Source: Herminiimonas sp. (GTDB lineage: Bacteria > Pseudomonadota > Gammaproteobacteria > Burkholderiales > Burkholderiaceae_D). Taken from it: a stretch of 64,000 nucleotides of DNA. Where the stretch lies: positions 1 to 64,000 of the forward strand of contig JAQGMR010000026.1 of assembly GCA_028292265.1 (NCBI GenBank), given 5' to 3'. Below, piece after piece: positions 59,630-64,000 of this stretch. Position numbers and translations under genes: made by a program. Each line of letters starts with the position of its first letter. The stretch's first letter is position 1. The notes below the pieces were generated by a model. It ran no database searches and had not been told where the DNA came from. It saw nothing but the letters and a program-made list of their open reading frames with translations.

Positions 59630-60268
59630 CTACTTGTTTGGCTGCGGGGTCATACGGAGGTAAGGCCGCGGCGCCTCATATCCCTTCGGGAATTTTTGCT
59701 TCAACACCGCTTCATCCTGGATCGTAAGCGGAATGATGACGTCATCGCCATCGTGCCAGTTCCCAGGCGTTGCAACGCTGTAGCCGTCGGTCAATTGCAG
59801 CGCGTCGATTACGCGAAGCACCTCATCGAAGTTGCGCCCTGTGCTCATGGGATAGGTAATCATGAGCCGCACCTTTTTCTTCGGATCGATGACAAACAGG
59901 GAGCGGACGGTGGCCGTCTCGGACTGGTTGGGATGGATCATGTCGTAGAGTTGCGCGACCTTCCGGTCGGCATCCGCAATGATCGGGAAGCCGACCACGG
60001 TCTTCTGTGTTTCTTCGATATCCTTGATCCACTGCTGGTGCTTGTCGGCGGGATCAACCGAGAGCGCAATCGCCTTGACGTTGCGCTTGTCGAATTCCGG
60101 TTTTAACTTTGCTGTGAGGCCGAGTTCCGTGGTGCATACCGGAGTGAAGTCGGCGGGGTGGGAGAACAGGACGACCCATGAATCACCTGCCCATTCATGA
60201 AACCGGATGTTGCCGACCGAGGAATCCTGCTCAAAGTCGGGTGCCGTATCGCCTAGCCTGACGCTCAT
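59630..60268 (-). CDS. 1-Cys peroxiredoxin (Prx6 type)
   Basis: This thiol peroxidase reduces H2O2 or organic peroxides. AAGGAG lies six bases before the ATG at 60268 (MSVRLGDTAPDFEQDS), which fixes the start; the product is 212 residues. The peroxidatic cysteine C45 is in SHPADFTPVCTTEL, the Prx6 signature, and it is the only cysteine in the protein, so the enzyme must be recycled by an external thiol. The C-terminal domain (ALQLTDGYSVATPGNWHDGDDVIIPL) is also Prx6-like. A good promoter lies upstream. Confidence 0.95.
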   Translation of the reverse strand: MSVRLGDTAPDFEQDSSVGNIRFHEWAGDSWVVLFSHPADFTPVCTTELGLTAKLKPEFDKRNVKAIALSVDPADKHQQWIKDIEETQKTVVGFPIIADADRKVAQLYDMIHPNQSETATVRSLFVIDPKKKVRLMITYPMSTGRNFDEVLRVIDALQLTDGYSVATPGNWHDGDDVIIPLTIQDEAVLKQKFPKGYEAPRPYLRMTPQPNK

Positions 60269-60305
60269 CATGTTCTCCTTTGTTATGGTGTAAGGACAAA
60301 AATAC

Positions 60306-60334
60306 AATATAGGCGCTTGGCTGCCGCCATCCAA
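60306..60334 (-). promoter_or_regulatory. Sigma-70-type promoter of the peroxiredoxin gene
   Basis: On the minus strand TTGGAT (60334-60329) and TATATT (60311-60306) are separated by exactly 17 bases. The leader to the ATG at 60268 would be about 30 bases and includes AAGGAG. Confidence 0.6.
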
Positions 60335-60397
60335 CGATTTCCATCGATTAAGCAAATATGTTTTTGAACATGGTCGACTGCCAGGAGCGGGCCCCGC

Positions 60398-60470
60398 TAG
60401 CTACCCTTGCTTTTAGCCACGCGTTTTCAGCCACCCGGGGTCAGCCACCCTTGCTGTCAGCCACCGGGGA
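60398..60470. repeat. Five degenerate tandem repeats at the 3' end of dsbD
   Basis: On the plus strand related 14-16-base units begin at 60398, 60414, 60428, 60442 and 60458, each with a CAGCCACC-like core (TAGCTACC, TAGCCACG, CAGCCACC three times). The dsbD stop codon lies inside one unit; because the core encodes TGA or TAA on the minus strand, several in-phase or near-phase stops follow each other. Confidence 0.55.
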
Positions 60471-62306
60471 CACACCCAAACTTTCAAGGAAACGTTCCGC
60501 GGTCTGGAAGCCGATGACGCGGCCCTGCTCCACTCCCACGGCGCGCGAACTGAAAAGAATGATGCCGGGAGGGCCGAACAGGCGGAATCGCTTTAGCAGC
60601 GCCTTGTCGTCGTCCGAGTTCGCTGTCACGTCGGCCTGAAGCAGCTGCATGTCGTTCAGTCGGGCTCTCACCATGGGATCGGAGAAGGTGAATTTTTCCA
60701 TTTCCTTGCAGGACACGCACCAATCGGCGTAGAAGTCGAGGAGCGTCGTCTTGCCGGGCGCCTGCGCCAGCGCGGCGTCAAGTTGGGCCACATTTCTTAC
60801 GCGGACGAAATTCGGGCCGGCATAGGACCTGCCCAAGGCGACGGCAAGCGGGTCGAGCGGATCGCGCGCACCGGTGGCGAGTCCCACTAACTGGACAGAC
60901 CCGAGAACCAGGAACAGTACGCCGGCGACCCGGCCTGGCCATCCGCCCCCGCGCTGGCGCAGCAGGTACGCGGCGGATGCGAAGCCCAGCAGAGACCATC
61001 CGGCGAACTGCAGCCAGGAAGGAAGGATGGGTGAAATGATCCACAGCGCAAGTCCCAGCATGAGTACGCCAAAGAAGCGTTTGACGCTGTCCATCCAGGC
61101 GCCAGCGCGGGGCAATAGTGACCCGGCCGATAGCCCGATGGCGAGCAGCGGCAGGCTCATGCCAATCGCCATGGAGAACAGCGCGGCTCCGCCGATGACG
61201 ACATTGCGGGTCTGGCTGATATACACCAGTGCGCCGGCCAGCGGCGCGGCGACACAGGGGCCGACGATCAGGGCGGAGATGGCGCCCATCGCCACAACGC
61301 CGACAAACTTGCCGCCCGACTGCCGTCCGGAAACGTCGGCGAGTCTGCTCTGCAATGCCGCTGGCATCTGAATCTGGTAGACGCCGAACATGGAGAGCGA
61401 CATTACCGCCATGAGTAGCGCGAAGGCAGAAAGCGCCCACGGGTTCTGCAACGACGCCGACAGGCCTTCACCGATCAAGCCGGCCGCAACGCCAAGCAAG
61501 GTGTAGACGATTGCCATGCCGAGCGCATAGGCCGCGGCAAGGAGAAAGCCACGCGTTCGGCTCACACGTGGTCCTTCGCCAACGATGATGGTCGACAGGA
61601 TCGGGACCATCGGTAAAACACAGGGCGTGAACGCCAGACCCAGTCCCAACAGGAGGAACAGTGGGACGATGGCGAGCAAGCGGCCGCTTTTGAGTGATGC
61701 CTCGATGCGTCCGGTCTCGCTGTCGGGCGCGCCGGCTTCGCGTTGGACGGCGGCGTTGGACTGGTCACTTCTTGGGGTGTCGGTTCCGCCCTGAGCGCGC
61801 ATTGCACCCTGGGCCGCGGACAACAGGCCGCCGCCGGCAGGTGAGAGCCGGGCTTGGGAATCCATCGGCGCATAGCACAGGCCCTTGTCGGCACACCCCT
61901 GGCTACTCACTGTCAGATCGAACGGGCCAGTTGCCTGGACGGGAATCGTGACCGAAAGTGACTTCCGGTAGATCTCGAGATCCTTCTTGAACGTGTCGTC
62001 GTACTTCGTCTTCCCCTTGGGTATGTCCGGCTCCCCAAGCGTGGCGTTACCGGATTTGAACGCCAGTCGCTCGCGGTACATGTAGTACCCGTCTGCAATG
62101 TCAAAGTGCACTTCGATATGCGTCGGGTCGAGCATGCGCGCGCTGAAGCGGAACGCGGCTTCCGGTTCAAGGTAATCCTCATCCGCATGCGCGGGGCCGG
62201 CTACGAACGCAAGCTGGAACAGGAGCACTAGACCCAGCACCAACCATGCCGCGCGTGGCATGCGCAACTGGATGGCCAGAATGGCAAGGCGGTCACGTTC
62301 AAACAT
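60441..62306 (-). CDS. dsbD: Thiol:disulfide interchange protein DsbD
   Basis: DsbD carries reducing power from cytoplasmic thioredoxin across the inner membrane to the periplasm, serving cytochrome c maturation and disulfide isomerisation. The 621-residue precursor has a signal peptide (LVLGLVLLFQLAFVAGPAHA). An immunoglobulin-like N-terminal domain carries the redox pair in GCADKGLCYAPM. Eight transmembrane helices hold the paired cysteines in FTPCVLPMVPIL and VGPCVAAPLAGAL, and the C-terminal thioredoxin domain has WCVSCKEMEKF. The start overlaps the cutA stop by eight bases. A later Met (residue 16) is an alternative start. Confidence 0.95.
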   Translation of the reverse strand: MFERDRLAILAIQLRMPRAAWLVLGLVLLFQLAFVAGPAHADEDYLEPEAAFRFSARMLDPTHIEVHFDIADGYYMYRERLAFKSGNATLGEPDIPKGKTKYDDTFKKDLEIYRKSLSVTIPVQATGPFDLTVSSQGCADKGLCYAPMDSQARLSPAGGGLLSAAQGAMRAQGGTDTPRSDQSNAAVQREAGAPDSETGRIEASLKSGRLLAIVPLFLLLGLGLAFTPCVLPMVPILSTIIVGEGPRVSRTRGFLLAAAYALGMAIVYTLLGVAAGLIGEGLSASLQNPWALSAFALLMAVMSLSMFGVYQIQMPAALQSRLADVSGRQSGGKFVGVVAMGAISALIVGPCVAAPLAGALVYISQTRNVVIGGAALFSMAIGMSLPLLAIGLSAGSLLPRAGAWMDSVKRFFGVLMLGLALWIISPILPSWLQFAGWSLLGFASAAYLLRQRGGGWPGRVAGVLFLVLGSVQLVGLATGARDPLDPLAVALGRSYAGPNFVRVRNVAQLDAALAQAPGKTTLLDFYADWCVSCKEMEKFTFSDPMVRARLNDMQLLQADVTANSDDDKALLKRFRLFGPPGIILFSSRAVGVEQGRVIGFQTAERFLESLGVSPVADSKGG

Positions 62307-62631
62307 TCAAGTCCTTTTTTGTTTCGCCTTGTAGCCATGCCAGATACGCTGGCATGGCAGCAACGACCGGAAGAGCGATGACTTCCGGCAGGTCATAAGG
62401 ATGCATGCTCTGGATCGCCTCTTCCACCGCCGCATACCGGGAGCGCATCGTTTTGATTAGTACCGTGACCTCGCCAGCCTCCTCTACCTGTCCCTGCCAT
62501 CGGTAGATCGACTGGACGCCGGGCAGTATGTTGGCACATGCGGCGAGCTTCTCTCCAACGAGTCGGCGCGCCAACGCTTGCGCCGTGTCGAGATCCGGCA
62601 GGTTCGTCACTACAACGATTGCTTCATCCAT
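62299..62631 (-). CDS. cutA: Divalent-cation tolerance protein CutA
   Basis: CutA1 is a small trimeric protein linked to copper tolerance in E. coli; its molecular role is unclear. The start at 62631 gives MDEAIVVVTNLPDLDTAQAL, 110 residues; the frame to 62676 adds 15 untypical residues. The family core is KLAACANILPGVQSIYRWQGQVEEAGEV and MHPYDLPEVIALPV. The cutA-dsbD pairing is conserved in proteobacteria (cutA-dsbD in E. coli). Confidence 0.95.
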   Translation of the reverse strand: MDEAIVVVTNLPDLDTAQALARRLVGEKLAACANILPGVQSIYRWQGQVEEAGEVTVLIKTMRSRYAAVEEAIQSMHPYDLPEVIALPVVAAMPAYLAWLQGETKKDLNV

Positions 62632-62679
62632 AGTCGGTTCCGGTATGACTTCCTGACAGCGCGGGCCGCAAGGCATCGG

Positions 62680-63492
62680 TCAATTCAGAAGCCGACGCCG
62701 GGTCAGCAAGGTTGCCACGTAAAAGGCGCCTACGCAGTAAAACACCGGGACGGCCAAGTTGAACAGTGAATCGACCGGCCATTGGCCAAGGATCAATGGT
62801 CTCACCAACTGAACCGCTGCGCTGAGCGGCAAGAGATGGCTTACGATTTGTAGCCAGCCCGGTAGTTGCGCTGTCGGGTAGTAGACGCCAGACAGGAAGA
62901 TCATGGGGGTCAGGACAAGCGTGAAGTAGTAAGTGAAGAATTCATAACCGTGCGCGACAGCGTTGACGACCAGGCCAATGGAGGCGAAGGTCATGCCAAC
63001 CAGGAACAAAACCGGTAACACCAGCACCGTATGCGGATGCAGTCCAATACCGAGCAAGAACATGACGAGTAGTATTGCGACGCCAGAAAATATCGCCTTG
63101 GTTGCGGCCCACAGCATTTCCGCAAGCACGACATCGTCCAGGTCGAGCGGCGCATTGAGCAGCGCGTCCCAGGTCTTCTGTACATGCATGCGAGAGAAAG
63201 CTGAATAAAGCGCTTCAAAGGAGGACGCCATCATGATTGACATGCAGATTGAACCAGACGCCAGGAACTGGATATACGGTATGCCATTCACGGTTTGGAC
63301 GAGGCTGCCAAGCCCGTAGCCGAACGCGATGAGCGTGATAAGCGGGTCGGCAATGTTGCCAAGCACGCTGGCCACAGCAAGCTTGCGCCACACTAGAAAG
63401 TTGCGTCGCCATATCGGCATGAAGCGTGTGGAAAAACTTGGCACGGCCCAGGTGGACGGCGTTCTTGTCGGTGCAGCAGAAATCGCATCCAT
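62680..63492 (-). CDS. ABC-2 type exporter permease (NodJ family)
   Basis: This 270-residue inner-membrane protein is the permease of an ABC-2 exporter. It has six hydrophobic segments and NodJ/ABC-2 motifs: WRRNFLVWRKLAVASVLGN, PYIQFLASGSICMSIMMASSFEALY, RMHVQKTWDALLNAPLDLDDV and FFTYYFTLVLTPMIFLSGVYYP. NodIJ exports lipo-oligosaccharide in rhizobia; in Burkholderiales this pair is a general housekeeping exporter, so no symbiotic role is implied. It starts four bases after the ATPase gene. Confidence 0.9.
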   Translation of the reverse strand: MDAISAAPTRTPSTWAVPSFSTRFMPIWRRNFLVWRKLAVASVLGNIADPLITLIAFGYGLGSLVQTVNGIPYIQFLASGSICMSIMMASSFEALYSAFSRMHVQKTWDALLNAPLDLDDVVLAEMLWAATKAIFSGVAILLVMFLLGIGLHPHTVLVLPVLFLVGMTFASIGLVVNAVAHGYEFFTYYFTLVLTPMIFLSGVYYPTAQLPGWLQIVSHLLPLSAAVQLVRPLILGQWPVDSLFNLAVPVFYCVGAFYVATLLTRRRLLN

Positions 63493-63496
63493 GATG

Positions 63497-64000
63497 TCAG
63501 TCCCTCATTTCGCGGCCGGTAAGCTTCAGGAATAGATCTTCAAGATTGGCTGGCCGGTGTATGTAGCGTACGCCCTCTGTGGTTTGCAGGCTGTCGAGCA
63601 ATGGCTGAGCGTCATTCACATAGCAAAACACCGTTTCGCCGCTCACTTCATAGCGTGCCGAAAATGGCTTCCCAACTGCCCGACCCCAGGCCAGCGCATT
63701 CTCGCCATACACTTCCACCACTTCCGATTCAATGTGTTTTGCAATCAGGTCTCGCGGGGAACCCTCGGCTATCATTTTGCCATTGTCGATCACCGCAAGC
63801 CGGTGGCAAAGGCGCTCGGCCTCGTCCATGAAATGGGTCGTGAGGAAGATGGTTTTCCCTTGTCCGAGAAGCGTTTTGAGCCGTTCCCAGATCATGTGCC
63901 GCGCCTGCGGATCAAGGCCGGTAGTGGGCTCATCCATGAAAATCAAGTCCGGATCATTTACGAGTGCGCGAGCCAAGGTCAGCCGTCGCTTCATGCCGCC
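63497..64000 (-). CDS. ABC exporter ATP-binding protein (NodI family), 5' part beyond window
   Basis: Only the C-terminal 167 or so residues are present; the frame is open to the window edge. It opens inside the ABC signature ([13 protein letters not shown]), continues with Walker [14 protein letters not shown], the switch histidine in [14 protein letters not shown] and the C-terminal domain typical of NodI and DrrA-type exporters ([19 protein letters not shown]). The Walker A part and start lie beyond base 64000. It pairs with the permease four bases downstream. Confidence 0.92.
   Translation of the reverse strand, partial: GGMKRRLTLARALVNDPDLIFMDEPTTGLDPQARHMIWERLKTLLGQGKTIFLTTHFMDEAERLCHRLAVIDNGKMIAEGSPRDLIAKHIESEVVEVYGENALAWGRAVGKPFSARYEVSGETVFCYVNDAQPLLDSLQTTEGVRYIHRPANLEDLFLKLTGREMRD

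Noticed and set aside
62680..64000. Symbiotic nodulation-factor exporter NodIJ
   Set aside because: The proteins are NodIJ-like, but no nod genes are present and this pair is common in non-symbiotic Burkholderiales.

Overview
The window looks like chromosomal core DNA of a Betaproteobacterium of the order Burkholderiales, most likely an Oxalobacteraceae-type genome. This rests on gene order (mla-murA-his, gltBD, pilMNOPQ-aroK/aroB-dgt, lptCAB-rpoN-hpf, ccs genes beside cytochrome c4), a single-peptide System II cytochrome c assembly pair, a short-form HisG and moderately high GC. The family assignment is inference. I see no rRNA, tRNA, prophage, CRISPR array or intact insertion sequence.

Layout. 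Bases 1-15506 (all minus strand) read, in transcription order, mlaFEDACB (phospholipid transport), a two-gene ABC exporter, ibaG, murA, then hisG-hisD-[DNA methyltransferase]-hisC-hisB-hisH-hisA-hisF-hisI, with hisI cut by the window edge. Bases 15705-22803 (minus) hold a RAYT-like protein followed by gltB and gltD (glutamate synthase). Bases 23032-23844 hold two small plus-strand genes of unknown function. Then come ssb and an MFS transporter (minus), uvrA and acylphosphatase (plus), and an AEC carrier, an esterase and a KefB-type antiporter (minus). Bases 33335-38898 (plus) form the kdsD-kdsC-lptC-lptA-lptB-rpoN-hpf operon. Bases 39085-47206 (minus) are pilMNOPQ, an aroK-aroB fusion and dgt. 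Then follow mrcA (plus), cyaY (minus), lptM-lysA (plus), cytochrome c4-resB-ccsA (minus), engB-hemB-corA (plus), a 1-Cys peroxiredoxin, and a minus-strand run of an ABC exporter (nodI-like, cut by the edge, and nodJ-like), cutA and dsbD.

How they work together. Much of the window builds or maintains the envelope: Kdo synthesis (KdsD, KdsC), the Lpt bridge (LptA, LptB, LptC and the LptD partner LptM), Mla lipid retrieval, MurA and PBP1A for peptidoglycan, and the type IV pilus assembly platform and secretin. A second theme is c-type cytochrome biogenesis: ResB/CcsA, DsbD, HemB and the client cytochrome c4. A third is amino-acid supply: his, gltBD, aroKB and lysA.

Most genes are textbook. The points worth a second look are: (1) a candidate minus-strand small RNA between engB and hemB, with an anti-Shine-Dalgarno loop and two tandem U-tract terminators; (2) a full-length RAYT-family protein upstream of gltB whose HUH histidines and catalytic tyrosine are all replaced, suggesting a domesticated non-cutting DNA-binding protein, with a REP-like hairpin at its 5' side; (3) a 41-codon membrane microprotein; (4) an orphan DNA methyltransferase inside the his operon; (5) the AroK-AroB fusion.
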